Shown here: in pieces, positions 9,169 to 18,016 of the stretch
Numbering within the stretch: the stretch's first letter is position 1
Layout of the letters: every line of letters starts with the position of its first letter
DNA from: an uncultured Myxococcaceae bacterium
GTDB lineage: Bacteria > Myxococcota_A > Polyangia > Polyangiales > Ga0077539
Length of the DNA: 64,000 nt
NCBI GenBank assembly: GCA_945952225.1
Contig: CAMFHP010000016.1
Coordinates: forward strand, 1 to 64,000
Reading direction: 5' to 3'
Position numbers and translations under genes: made by a program
The notes under the pieces: generated by a model
Database searches by the model: none
The model's input: only the letters and a program-made list of their open reading frames with translations
What the model was told of the DNA's origin: nothing

Positions 9169-10176
9169 ATGACGCGACTCCGCGACGAACTGCTCCCCCT
9201 CGGCCTCCCGGTGCTCGTCTGCGTGGCTGCGTGGGCCGTGATCGTGTCCCGCCCCGCCGCCCCCGCGCACCACACCCCGACGCCCCGCGCGCCCGTCACC
9301 CTCGAACGCCACCCGCAGCGCCCTCCGACGCCCCTTCCGCCCGCGGCGCCCGTCGTCTCCGACGGTCTCCCCGTCTCCGACAGCGAAGCCCCCGCAGAGG
9401 CCCCTGCCGCGCCCGTGACCGCCACCGCGCCCACGGTGCCCGAGGCCATCGAGATCGAGGTGCTCGGCGGATCGGTGAACGACGAGGTGTGGATCGACGA
9501 CGGCTACGACAGCCCGTGGCTCGCGCGCTGGGTCTACTACTACCGCCGCGACTGGATGGCGCGCCGCGAAGAGTGGCTCCGTCAGCGCGCCCGCCGTGTG
9601 CGCACGCAGCTGATGCCCGGCGACGTGGCCTTCGAAGACAACGCCACGGGGTCGCCGCTCTGCGCGTACTTTCGCGCGGCCTGCGGATCGTCGATGCGAC
9701 GCGCGACGGTGCCCGCGAACGTCGTGAGCGACGACACGCACGTCGCGACGGTGACGCGCGAGGGACGCGTGTGGCGCCTCGCGAACGGGCACGCCGAGGC
9801 CACCATCGATCCCGAGGCGCGGTGTGCGGTGCAGCTCCACGCGATCGACCGCGATCCGATGCCGGCGCTGACCTTCGAAGTGCCCGCCGACGCGACGTGC
9901 GCGGTGACCGAGACGCTGCCCGCCGACACCGCGGTCGACCACGGCGGCGCGGCCCTCGCGATCGTGTGGAGCGCCCCCGGATGGACGCAGCGCGCGGTGC
10001 TCTCGCTCGCCGACGGCGCGACGCGCCCCGAGGTCTCCCTCGCCCGCAGCGCGGTGGTCGACGGACGCACGGTGACCCTCGTGACCAACCTCACGACGGC
10101 GCCCCTCACGTGGACCTTCGGCGCCCGTGACGTGACCGTGGCCCCCGCGGAGAGCGCGCGCGTCACGCAGTCGTGA
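9169..10176 (+). CDS. Membrane-anchored hypothetical protein
   Basis: I do not recognise this 335-residue protein. It begins with one hydrophobic helix (about residues 9-27) preceded by charged residues, so it is probably anchored in the inner membrane with most of the chain outside. A Pro/Ala-rich linker follows to about residue 95. The rest is a soluble region with an aromatic, basic helix (WVYYYRRDW) and then a beta-rich half with four cysteines that could form disulphides. It stands alone between nrdB and the convergent DUF1704 gene, whose stop is 7 bases away. No function can be assigned. Confidence 0.65.
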   Translation: MTRLRDELLPLGLPVLVCVAAWAVIVSRPAAPAHHTPTPRAPVTLERHPQRPPTPLPPAAPVVSDGLPVSDSEAPAEAPAAPVTATAPTVPEAIEIEVLGGSVNDEVWIDDGYDSPWLARWVYYYRRDWMARREEWLRQRARRVRTQLMPGDVAFEDNATGSPLCAYFRAACGSSMRRATVPANVVSDDTHVATVTREGRVWRLANGHAEATIDPEARCAVQLHAIDRDPMPALTFEVPADATCAVTETLPADTAVDHGGAALAIVWSAPGWTQRAVLSLADGATRPEVSLARSAVVDGRTVTLVTNLTTAPLTWTFGARDVTVAPAESARVTQS

Positions 10177-10183
10177 ACCCCCG

Positions 10184-11629
10184 CTACGTCTGCTGAAAGA
10201 GTTGGGCGTAGTAGTCGAACATCTCCTGCGATCCCATCTGCGAGAAGAAGCCTGAGTAGGCCATCCAGATGCCGAGTCCGTTGAGGTCGGCGAAGAGCGG
10301 CGGGAGGTAGCGCGGCGCGCGGATCACCCCGTCGGCCACGCGCGCGTGGAGCACCGGAACGTCTTCGTGGGCCACCTTGCCGACGAAGAGGAAGCGCACG
10401 AGCTCGGGCCTGCACGCGCGGATCGCCGAGCGGATGAAGTGGTAGTTCGTCACGAGGCCGCGGGTGTACGCGATGTCCTTCGTGAAGGGACTTCCGCCCG
10501 CGAGGGTGCCGCCGCGAAAAACCCGCCGCGCGGCGTTGAAGCAGTCTTCTTCGTCGTAGCCCTCGGTGCGGTACCACTCGAACACGTCGAGAAAGTCGGC
10601 GCCGTCTTCGGCCTTGTCGACGGCGAGCACGCGCTCGTTGAGCCGTCGCGCGCGCCGCGGATGGCTGCGGAAGGTGAGCACCTCCATGAGCGCGGCGAGG
10701 CCCTCCTGCACGGCGGTGGTGCGCGGCGGTCCCTTGCCGAGCCATCGCGCGACGTGCTGGTTGGCGCCGTTGAGGCTCGTGGCGACGTGCACCCAGCCCT
10801 CGTGCACTTCGAGGATGTCGACGTCGACCTGGCTGAACTTCGCGCCCCCGCGGATCTTCACGTAGTCGCTGCCCGCGGCGGCGTCGGCGATGATCCCGTC
10901 GTCGAGCATCACGGTCACCGCGTCGTCGCCGAAGTACGACCGGAAGCGCTCGCGGAGCACCTCGACCACGGCGGCGCCGTCGATGTCGCGCGGCCCGGCG
11001 GGTCCGAGGTTCACCTCGCCGAGGCTCGTGAGGTGCGTGTAGAGCGTGCGGGCGATGTCGCGCACCGTCGTCTGGCCGTCGGGAAAGGTGTCCTTCGGCG
11101 AGCCGTAGAGCCTGCGCGAATAGCCGTAGAACTCGGGCGTTCCGCGCACGAGCAGCATGCGGCACACGTCGCGGTACTCGAGGCACGTCGCGCGGAGGAT
11201 GCGCGCGATGGCGTCATCGGCCCCGAGCGTGCGGCGCACATCGTCGGCGAGGCCCTGAAAATCACGGGCTCGCGCGGCGGCGTCGAAGCCCAGGTCGATG
11301 CGCGCGTACCCCTCGGCGTCGACCTTCGGTAGCTCGCGGTAGCGCGACCGACGGAACGACTCCCACGTGCCGCCCTCCCACTTCAACGCGTTGAGAATGC
11401 GGATGGGCTTCTGCGCCTCGATGATCCGATCGGCGAGGAGCGCGACCTTCTCTTTGTAGCTCCGCCAGGGCCCCTCGGCGGGCGCGGGCGGCGGCGGCGG
11501 AATCGATCCTCGCGCCATGTCGGCGAGCTCGTTGCGCGCGGCCCCCAGGAGCTCCTGCATCGCCTCGGCGGCGGGTGCGGGCGAGACCGCGTCGGCAGAG
11601 CCGTTGTCGTTGCTACGGCCCTCGCTCAT
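10184..11629 (-). CDS. DUF1704 (QEGLA-motif) putative metallopeptidase
   Basis: This 481-residue protein belongs to the DUF1704/TIGR02421 family, often called flavohemoglobin-expression-modulating QEGLA-motif protein. It carries HEGWVH (276-281), an HExxxH-type zinc site, and QEGLA (308-312), which supplies the third Glu. In the eukaryotic relatives (KIAA0895/MATCAP) the same pair of motifs forms the active site of a tubulin carboxypeptidase. Peptidase activity is therefore likely here by homology, with an unknown bacterial substrate. The N-terminal 50 residues are low-complexity. I placed the start at the ATG at 11629. In-frame ATGs at 11638 and 11668 would add a repetitive MPRxREMPR extension and cannot be excluded. 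Confidence 0.8.
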   Translation of the reverse strand: MSEGRSNDNGSADAVSPAPAAEAMQELLGAARNELADMARGSIPPPPPAPAEGPWRSYKEKVALLADRIIEAQKPIRILNALKWEGGTWESFRRSRYRELPKVDAEGYARIDLGFDAAARARDFQGLADDVRRTLGADDAIARILRATCLEYRDVCRMLLVRGTPEFYGYSRRLYGSPKDTFPDGQTTVRDIARTLYTHLTSLGEVNLGPAGPRDIDGAAVVEVLRERFRSYFGDDAVTVMLDDGIIADAAAGSDYVKIRGGAKFSQVDVDILEVHEGWVHVATSLNGANQHVARWLGKGPPRTTAVQEGLAALMEVLTFRSHPRRARRLNERVLAVDKAEDGADFLDVFEWYRTEGYDEEDCFNAARRVFRGGTLAGGSPFTKDIAYTRGLVTNYHFIRSAIRACRPELVRFLFVGKVAHEDVPVLHARVADGVIRAPRYLPPLFADLNGLGIWMAYSGFFSQMGSQEMFDYYAQLFQQT

Positions 11630-11733
11630 GCGCGGCATTTCCCGTGCGCGAGGCATCTCGCGAGGCACCGTAGACCGCCGGTCGCGCGGCCCGCAAGCGC
11701 GCGCGCACCGCGCCGATCACTCTGCGTGATACG

Positions 11734-12180
11734 TCAACCGCGCGTGAGCCGGAGCGCCATCACGAGCGCGTCTTCGCCGTCGTCGTAGTAGCGCTCGCGA
11801 CGCGAGAGCTCGGTGAAGCCCATCGCGCGGTAGAGCGTGACGGCGCCGACGTTCGACGGTCGCACTTCGAGCAGCACGCGCACGAAGCCCTGCGCGCGCG
11901 CCTCTTCGAACGCGTGGTCGAGGAGCCTCCGCGCGTGCCCCTCGCGACGCGCGTCGTTGCGTGTTGCGACCTGGATGATCTCGACCTCGTCGGCCACGCG
12001 CCACGCGACCACGTAGGCCACGACGCCGCGCGCTTCGACGTCGACCACGAGCACCCTCGCCCAGCTCCGCGCGAGCTCGTCGGCCATCGACGAGTGGGGC
12101 TGCGCGCCGAATCCCTCGACCTCGATCTGCGAGAGCGCCGCGAGGTCTTCGATGGAAGCCGCACGGATCACCGCGCTCAC
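11734..12180 (-). CDS. rimI: GNAT N-acetyltransferase, RimI-type
   Basis: A 148-residue GCN5-related acetyltransferase. The acetyl-CoA binding block is seen as ATRNDARREGHARRLL, and the RimI-type ending RRERYYDDGEDALVM is clear. RimI acetylates the N-terminal alanine of ribosomal protein S18, but related GNATs have other targets, so the exact substrate is inferred. Its ATG overlaps the stop of the upstream SurA-like gene (ATGA at 12177-12180), so translation of the two is coupled. It is the last gene of the glpK run. Confidence 0.8.
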   Translation of the reverse strand: MSAVIRAASIEDLAALSQIEVEGFGAQPHSSMADELARSWARVLVVDVEARGVVAYVVAWRVADEVEIIQVATRNDARREGHARRLLDHAFEEARAQGFVRVLLEVRPSNVGAVTLYRAMGFTELSRRERYYDDGEDALVMALRLTRG

Positions 12181-12911
12181 GAGGGCACCACCGCGGGCTG
12201 GAGCCGTCGGATGCGCACGCGGCTCCCGAGGCTGCGGAGGTACTGGCGAAGCGCGCGCGGGAGGGCCTCGCGCACCATGCGTCGCAGCAGCAACGGACGC
12301 GCGGCGGAGAAGCGTTCGGGCGTGACCTCGGGCCGCTCGCGTCGGTCGGATTCGAAGCGCGCGCGGAGCTCGTCGTCGCCCGGTTCGATGAGCCGCGTGT
12401 GGCGCAGTCGGAGGTAGCGCTCGGCCACCGCGCGTCGACGGATCAGCGTGTCGAACTCCGCGGCCGACGTGCCCGTCTCGCGGAGCAGCGCGACGAGTCC
12501 GTCATCGCCGCCGATGCGCGAGAGCACCTCGGCGCGGTAGCCCGCCACGTCGTCGGGGTCGGCGTCGCCGAGGGCCGCGCGCTCGGCCTCGCGGAGCACC
12601 AGCACCTCGGCGATGAGCTGTTCGAGAAAGGGCGCCGCGACGTTCACGGGATCGACCTCGACGTGCAGCGCGTCGGGCGCGTGGCGCATCAGGAGCTCGG
12701 TGCGGAGCATCAGCACGTAGTCGCTGCGGAGCACGAAGCGCGGCGCCTGATCGCCCTCGGTTTCGAGCGCGGCGACGGCGTGGTCGAGGGTGATCTCCGT
12801 CGAGGCGACGGTGCGCTGTGCAGCGGGAGATGGAGGGCTCGGAGCCGGCGCTGCGCCCGCCGCCTGCGCGGCGACGAGCCACAGCGCGACGAGGGGCGCA
12901 GACGCGGTCAT
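12177..12911 (-). CDS. Secreted SurA-N-like protein
   Basis: A 244-residue protein with an N-terminal signal peptide (hydrophobic and Ala-rich, cleaved near residue 20). The mature part is almost all helix. The block of about residues 60-195, with its Leu-rich helices and conserved Glu/Arg spacing, resembles the N-terminal chaperone segment of SurA/PpiD foldases, but no parvulin PPIase domain follows. A periplasmic chaperone-like role is inference. It overlaps its neighbours at both ends by ATGA (12177-12180 and 12908-12911), which suggests co-translation with the UPF0158 and rimI genes. Confidence 0.6.
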   Translation of the reverse strand: MTASAPLVALWLVAAQAAGAAPAPSPPSPAAQRTVASTEITLDHAVAALETEGDQAPRFVLRSDYVLMLRTELLMRHAPDALHVEVDPVNVAAPFLEQLIAEVLVLREAERAALGDADPDDVAGYRAEVLSRIGGDDGLVALLRETGTSAAEFDTLIRRRAVAERYLRLRHTRLIEPGDDELRARFESDRRERPEVTPERFSAARPLLLRRMVREALPRALRQYLRSLGSRVRIRRLQPAVVPS

Positions 12912-13612
12912 CGCTCGTCTTCGTAGGCGCCGCCGTTCGCGTCGAGGTTGCCCGCGAGCGTGGTCACCTCGGTGCGCGACGCGCTGCGCTCCCTGAGAAA
13001 TTCGAGGAACGCGATGGCCGTCTCGATCTCGCGCGTGGGCACGAGGTCGGCGGCCTCACGGAGCCGACGGCGCTGGCCCTCCATGCCCATGCGGGCGCGG
13101 CGCAGCGTGGCGACGGCCTCCTCCTCCGCGTCGGGCTCGACGGGGGTCTCGGGCGCGGGGGGCGTCCACACGGGGCGCGCCACGGCTTCGAGCGAGTGCG
13201 CTTCGAGCCACGCCTCCATGCACGACCGCAGACGCTCCGTGCGGAACTGGAACCACCGCTCCCGATCCGCGGGAAAGCTCATCAGCACGTCTTTGAAGCG
13301 CCGAAACGCGCCCTTGCCATCGATGGCCGCGACGAGCCGCGAGCGCAGCTCCGACTCCTGCACCGTGGCGATGAAGCGCTCCATCCACCGGTACTGCTCG
13401 CGCGACGACACGGGGTCGACGCGCAGGTAGCTCGTGTCGCTCGCGATGCGCTGGTGCATCGCCGGATCGGCCACGCCATCGACGACGCGCAGCACCTCGC
13501 CCGTCGAGAGATGCAGGTACGAGTGCACCTCGGGCGCGTTGTTTTCGAACGCGTCTTCGAGGGCCTCCCACGAAATCTCCAACCGCGTCCGGGTCTTGTT
13601 CTCTTCGGTCAT
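12908..13612 (-). CDS. UPF0158 family protein
   Basis: A 234-residue soluble protein of the UPF0158 family. The N-terminal two thirds show the family pattern: an ISWEALEDAFEN opening, a YLHLSTGEV strand, a SREQYRWMERFI helix and the GKGAFRRFKDVL block. The function of the family is unknown. The C-terminal third is a charged helix extension. The stop overlaps the start of the SurA-like gene, and the start lies 20 bases after the glpK stop, so it sits inside the glpK operon. A much longer frame continues upstream antisense to nothing known, but the ATG at 13612 fits the family length. Confidence 0.7.
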   Translation of the reverse strand: MTEENKTRTRLEISWEALEDAFENNAPEVHSYLHLSTGEVLRVVDGVADPAMHQRIASDTSYLRVDPVSSREQYRWMERFIATVQESELRSRLVAAIDGKGAFRRFKDVLMSFPADRERWFQFRTERLRSCMEAWLEAHSLEAVARPVWTPPAPETPVEPDAEEEAVATLRRARMGMEGQRRRLREAADLVPTREIETAIAFLEFLRERSASRTEVTTLAGNLDANGGAYEDER

Positions 13613-13632
13613 GACGCCACCCACACCCTCGA

Positions 13633-15117
13633 TCACTTCAGCAACGCCCGCGCGACGGCCGCGCGCCAGCGACCGCGCAGCGCCTCGACCTGCGCGCGCT
13701 CCCCCTCGGCACGAAACACCCGGTCGACCGCGAGCGCGCCGAGCACCTCGTCGCGAGACCCCACGAGACCCGCCCCCAGCGCCGCGAGCATGCCCGCGCC
13801 GAGCGCCGTGGTCTCCACCACCTTCGGCCGCACCACCTCCGTGGCCGCCACGTCGGCCTGGATCTGCAACAACAGATCGTTGGCCGCGGCGCCTCCATCG
13901 ACGCGCATCGACGCGATGGGCGCCCCCGCGTCGTGGGCCATGGCCTCGACGAGGTCGGCGATTTCGAGCGCGATGCCGTCGAGCGTGGCGCGCGCGAGGT
14001 GGGCCGCCGTGGTGTCGCGCCCGAGGCCCGCGATGAGCCCGCGCGCTTCGGGGGCCCAGTGCGGCGCGCCCATGCCCGTGAGCGACGGCACGAACACCAC
14101 CTCGCCCGCGTCGGGAACACGCCGCGCGAGGGCTTCGATCTCCGAGGCGGCGCGGATGATCCCGAGGCCGTCGCGGAGCCACTGCACCGCCGCGCCCGCG
14201 ATGAACGCGCTGCCTTCGAGCGCGTAGGCCACCTCGCCGGGAATCTGCCACGCCACCGTCGTGAGGAGCTTGTGGCGCGAGGGCAGCGGACGGTCGCCGA
14301 TGTTCATCAGCACGAAGGCGCCCGTGCCGTAGGTGCACTTCACATCGCCCTTGCGGAAGCACCCTTGACCGAACAGCGCGGCCTGCTGATCGCCCGCGAT
14401 GCCCGCGATGGGCACGCCGTCGGGGAGGCCCGGAACGCCCTTCGTGTGCCCCACCACGCCCGCGCTCGGCACCACCGCGGGGAGCACCGCGCGCGGCACG
14501 CGCAGCGCTGCGAGGAGGTCGTCGTCCCACGCGAGCGTGCGGAGCGAGAGGAGCAGCGTGCGCGACGCGTTGGTCACGTCGGTGACGTGCGCGCCGCCCG
14601 TGAGGTTGTGAACGAGCCAGGTGTCGATGGTGCCGAAGGCCAGCTCGCCGCGTTCGGCGCGGGCCCGCGCGCCCTCGACGTGATCGAGGAGCCACGCGAT
14701 CTTGGTGCCCGAGAAGTACGGGTCGAGGAGCAGTCCTGCGCGCTCGTAGACGAGGCCCTCGACGCCGCGCTCGCGGAGGGCGGCGCACTCGGGGGCCGTG
14801 CGGCGGTCCTGCCAGACGATGGCGCGGTGGATGGGCGCGCCGGTCGCGCGGTCCCAGAGGAGCGTGGTCTCGCGCTGGTTCGTGATGCCGATGGCGCGCA
14901 CCGTGGACCCCTCGATGCCCGCGTGGGCCAGCGCGCCCGCGATGGCCTCGACCACGCCGGACCAGATCTCGCGGCCGTCGTGTTCGACCTGACCGGGCCC
15001 CGGAAAGTGCTGCGGAACGGCCACCGTCGCGCGGCCGAGCACCCGCGCGCGGGCGTCGAGCACGAGCACCGTGGTGCCGGTGGTCCCCTGGTCGATGGCG
15101 AGGATGTGGTCACTCAT
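13633..15117 (-). CDS. glpK: Glycerol kinase
   Basis: An FGGY-type kinase that phosphorylates glycerol to glycerol 3-phosphate with ATP, feeding lipid synthesis or glycolysis. Its 494 residues are the usual length. The N-terminus carries the phosphate-binding loop [13 protein letters not shown]. Glycerol-contacting motifs include NQRETT and the VWQDRR block, and the C-terminal ATP-binding region has [15 protein letters not shown]. No glycerol facilitator or glpD gene is adjacent. Instead a UPF0158 gene follows 20 bases later. A TAGAAT box (minus strand, plus coordinates 15128-15133) lies just upstream but lacks a good -35. Confidence 0.95.
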   Translation of the reverse strand: MSDHILAIDQGTTGTTVLVLDARARVLGRATVAVPQHFPGPGQVEHDGREIWSGVVEAIAGALAHAGIEGSTVRAIGITNQRETTLLWDRATGAPIHRAIVWQDRRTAPECAALRERGVEGLVYERAGLLLDPYFSGTKIAWLLDHVEGARARAERGELAFGTIDTWLVHNLTGGAHVTDVTNASRTLLLSLRTLAWDDDLLAALRVPRAVLPAVVPSAGVVGHTKGVPGLPDGVPIAGIAGDQQAALFGQGCFRKGDVKCTYGTGAFVLMNIGDRPLPSRHKLLTTVAWQIPGEVAYALEGSAFIAGAAVQWLRDGLGIIRAASEIEALARRVPDAGEVVFVPSLTGMGAPHWAPEARGLIAGLGRDTTAAHLARATLDGIALEIADLVEAMAHDAGAPIASMRVDGGAAANDLLLQIQADVAATEVVRPKVVETTALGAGMLAALGAGLVGSRDEVLGALAVDRVFRAEGERAQVEALRGRWRAAVARALLK

Positions 15118-15251
15118 CAGGTCGGTGATTCTACCGGGCTCTCTGCGCGCAACGCACCAAGCATCAACACGCCGACGGTGACGTCGCGGGGTCTCGCGCG
15201 GCGCCCGCCGCGGAAGCGCGCGGCCGTGTGGTAGGTTCCCTCTCCAACGCC

Positions 15252-15866
15252 ATGATGAACCGCGACGAGTTCGAACGCACCGTGCGAGCGATGAAGGCCG
15301 AAGGCGTCTCGCTCTCCATGCCGAACCTCATGCTGCGCACCGAGCTTCCCCGACACGTGATCGAGGACTGGCTCGAAGAGATGGACGACCGCGCGCGCAA
15401 CCCTCCGCCCGCCGCGGCACGCGGCGCCGAGAAGCCTTCGGGCAGGGGGGAGCGCAACGAGGGCGACGAGCTCTTTCAGCGCGTGCAGAACCTCAAGGAC
15501 GAAGTGGTCAACGCCGCCGCGCGCGCGGCCGTGAGCAAGAAGCTCGGCCTCGACGACCCCGAGCCCGTGCGCGTCCACGGCACGCCGAAGTCGGTGAAGG
15601 ATCTCCGCGTGGGCGCGGGCCTCGGCCTCGTGCTCGGCCCCTTCGGGTTCTTCTACGCCGCGCCGTACCCCGTGGCGATCATGGCCTCCCTCGCCTACGT
15701 GGCCGCGGGCGTGGGGCTCAACTTCATCCCCGTCGTGGGCTCGGTGCTCTTCGCCTACGTGGTTCCGCTGGTGCACCTCTCCAGCGCCGCCGCGAGCGCG
15801 GGCTACACCTGGCGCTACAACCGCGCGGGCCGTCGCGCCGCGCTGCTCCCGAAGAACGACGACTGA
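15252..15866 (+). CDS. Two-helix membrane protein with N-terminal HTH-like segment
   Basis: An unrecognised 204-residue protein. Residues 1-50 form a helix-turn-helix-like segment ([13 protein letters not shown]). A polar Pro/Gly linker and a helix with KxxxE spacing follow. Two or three hydrophobic segments lie at about 121-137 and 140-178, separated by short polar turns, and the C-terminus is basic. It could be a membrane-bound regulator, but this is inference. The start is the ATG at 15252 (a second ATG follows directly). An in-frame GTG at 15228 is possible but has no ribosome-binding site. It is convergent with rpoD and shares the terminator at 15892-15927. Confidence 0.65.
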   Translation: MMNRDEFERTVRAMKAEGVSLSMPNLMLRTELPRHVIEDWLEEMDDRARNPPPAAARGAEKPSGRGERNEGDELFQRVQNLKDEVVNAAARAAVSKKLGLDDPEPVRVHGTPKSVKDLRVGAGLGLVLGPFGFFYAAPYPVAIMASLAYVAAGVGLNFIPVVGSVLFAYVVPLVHLSSAAASAGYTWRYNRAGRRAALLPKNDD

Positions 15867-15891
15867 CTCCCCTCCGCGGGGATGAAAAGCA

Positions 15892-15927
15892 ACGCGCCGC
15901 ACGCGGTGGGATTCCGCGGCGGCGCGT
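15892..15927. terminator. Strong shared terminator between rpoD and its convergent neighbour
   Basis: A long hairpin: a 9-bp outer stem (ACGCGCCGC with GCGGCGCGT), a one-base bulge, a 5-bp inner stem (CGCGG with CCGCG) and a 7-base loop. Read on the minus strand it is followed by TTGCTTTTC, a proper U-rich tract for rpoD. Read on the plus strand it is followed by GGCGTTTC, a weaker tract for the membrane-protein gene. This is the clearest intrinsic terminator in the window. Confidence 0.75.
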
Positions 15928-15959
15928 GGCGTTTCGAAGCGTGCGCTTCGGGTGCGGGC

Positions 15960-17894
15960 TCAGCCCTCGATGAAGCTCTTGAGCTGCTTCGACCGCGACG
16001 GGTGCCGGAGCTTGCGCAGCGCCTTCGCCTCGATCTGACGGATGCGCTCGCGGGTCACTTCGAAGCCCTGACCGACCTCTTCGAGCGTGTGGTCGCTCTT
16101 CTCGCCGATGCCGAAGCGCATACGGAGAACCTTCTCCTCGCGCCAGGTCAGCGTCTTGAGCACCTTGCGCATCTGCTCGGCGAGGTTGTTCGAGATGACC
16201 GCCTCGGAGGGCGACACCACAGACTTGTCTTCGATGAAGTCGCCGAGGTGCGAGTCTTCTTCCTCGCCGATGGGGGTCTCGAGCGAGATGGGCTCCTTCG
16301 CGATCTTCAGGACCTTGCGGACCTTGTCGAGCGGAAGCTCCATCTTCTCGGCGATCTCTTCGGGCGTGGGCTCGCGACCGAACTCCTGCACGAGGTACCG
16401 CGACGTGCGGATCAGCTTGTTGATCGTCTCGATCATGTGCACGGGGATGCGGATCGTGCGGGCCTGATCGGCGATGGCGCGGGTGATCGCCTGACGGATC
16501 CACCAAGTCGCGTACGTGCTGAACTTGTATCCGCGGCGGTATTCGAACTTATCGACCGCCTTCATGAGCCCGATGTTTCCCTCCTGGATCAGGTCGAGAA
16601 ACTGGAGTCCGCGGTTCGTGTACTTCTTCGCGATGGAGACCACGAGGCGGAGGTTGGCCTCGACGAGTTCGGCCTTGGCCTTCTCCGCGGTGCGCTCGCC
16701 GTCGCGAATCTCGCGGTAGGTGCGCCGGAGTTCTTCGAGCGAGACGCCCTGCTCCTTGGCCTTCTCTTCGACGGTCTTGACCTTGTGGGTCGCGCTCTTG
16801 AGCGTGTCGATGAGCCCTTCGAGCTCGCCGGTCGTGCTCTTGAGCTGGCGGGCCATCACCGCGCGGCGGCGGTTGTCGCCCGCTTCGAACTCCTTGAGGC
16901 GCTTCTTGAACTCGCGGAGCTCGAGGCCCATGCGCCGCGCGGCGTCGGTGATCGGCGCCTCGGCGCGTTCGAGCTGGTCGATGAGCTTCTTGAGCTGCGC
17001 GACGATGTGCTCGATCTGCTTCTTGTTCAGACGCAGGTCCTGGAGCGTCTGAAACATCTTCGCTTCGGTCTTCGAGACCTCGTCGTTGATCTGCTTCTTG
17101 CGCGTGTCCGAGACCTTCTTCGCGGCGTTCGGATCCAGGCTCTCTTCGAGGGTCTCGATGTGCGACCAGAGGCGCTTGACCTCTTCGGTCAGCTTCTCGA
17201 CGCGCTTGCGCACCTCCTCCTCGTTGTAGCCCTCCTCGTCGTCGGCATCGCGCACGACGTCCTTGAGGCGCACCTTGCGCTGCTTGACCTTCTCGCCGAG
17301 CTTGATGATCTCCTGCACCGCGATGGGCGAGCGCAGGATGGTGTGCAGCACCTTGGTCTCGCCGTCTTCGATGCGCTTCGCGATCTCGACCTCGCCCTCG
17401 CGGGTGAGCAGCGAGACCGAGCCCATCTTGCGGAGATACATGCGAACGGGGTCGTTCGACTTCGACGCGTAGGCGTCGTCGAAGCCCGCGTCCTCCTCCT
17501 CGGGGATCGGGACGACGCGCTTCTCCTGGTCTTCTTCCGCCGCGCGCTTGGGGGCGACCTTCACCTGGGTGGAGGCATCGACGATCTCGATGTCCTCATC
17601 CCCGAGGATGCCCATGAGCTCGTCGATCTGATCGGGCGAGAAGTTCTCCGACGGGAGCGCCTCGTTGATCTCCTCGTACGTGAGGTGCCCCTTGCTCTTG
17701 CCGAGCTCGATGAGCTGCTGCACCTCCTTGCGGTCGCGGTTCTTGATCTTCCCCGCGGCCTGCGCAGCGGCGTTCGCCAGGTTCGCCTCGGCGCCGCGCG
17801 GCTCCTTCGCGTCGCGGTGCGACTCCTTGTGGTCCTTGGAGTCCTTCGCCGTCTTGCCGGCGTGCGTACCCTTGCGCGTCGTCTCTTCCTTCAT
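15960..17894 (-). CDS. rpoD: RNA polymerase primary sigma factor (sigma-70)
   Basis: The housekeeping sigma factor that directs RNA polymerase to most promoters. It has 644 residues. A Lys/Glu-rich N-terminus is followed by region 1.1 (about residues 45-90), region 1.2 ([17 protein letters not shown]), a long non-conserved insert, region 2 ([19 protein letters not shown] then [12 protein letters not shown]), region 3, and region 4 with its HTH ([20 protein letters not shown]). The start at 17894 is set by a GAGGAG ribosome-binding site 8 bases upstream. The alternative ATG at 17909 would overlap that site. It lies 122 bases after dnaG in the usual dnaG-rpoD order, but no rpsU precedes dnaG here. 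Confidence 0.96.
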   Translation of the reverse strand: MKEETTRKGTHAGKTAKDSKDHKESHRDAKEPRGAEANLANAAAQAAGKIKNRDRKEVQQLIELGKSKGHLTYEEINEALPSENFSPDQIDELMGILGDEDIEIVDASTQVKVAPKRAAEEDQEKRVVPIPEEEDAGFDDAYASKSNDPVRMYLRKMGSVSLLTREGEVEIAKRIEDGETKVLHTILRSPIAVQEIIKLGEKVKQRKVRLKDVVRDADDEEGYNEEEVRKRVEKLTEEVKRLWSHIETLEESLDPNAAKKVSDTRKKQINDEVSKTEAKMFQTLQDLRLNKKQIEHIVAQLKKLIDQLERAEAPITDAARRMGLELREFKKRLKEFEAGDNRRRAVMARQLKSTTGELEGLIDTLKSATHKVKTVEEKAKEQGVSLEELRRTYREIRDGERTAEKAKAELVEANLRLVVSIAKKYTNRGLQFLDLIQEGNIGLMKAVDKFEYRRGYKFSTYATWWIRQAITRAIADQARTIRIPVHMIETINKLIRTSRYLVQEFGREPTPEEIAEKMELPLDKVRKVLKIAKEPISLETPIGEEEDSHLGDFIEDKSVVSPSEAVISNNLAEQMRKVLKTLTWREEKVLRMRFGIGEKSDHTLEEVGQGFEVTRERIRQIEAKALRKLRHPSRSKQLKSFIEG

Positions 17895-18016
17895 CGAACG
17901 GCTCCTCATACCTCTCGGAGTGCTCGCCGCAGCTCTTCAACCGTCACCCGCCGCCACAAAACGGGGGGCGCGGAACCTACCATCATCGCCGCCAAAAGCC
18001 CTCAACGGGCGCACAT

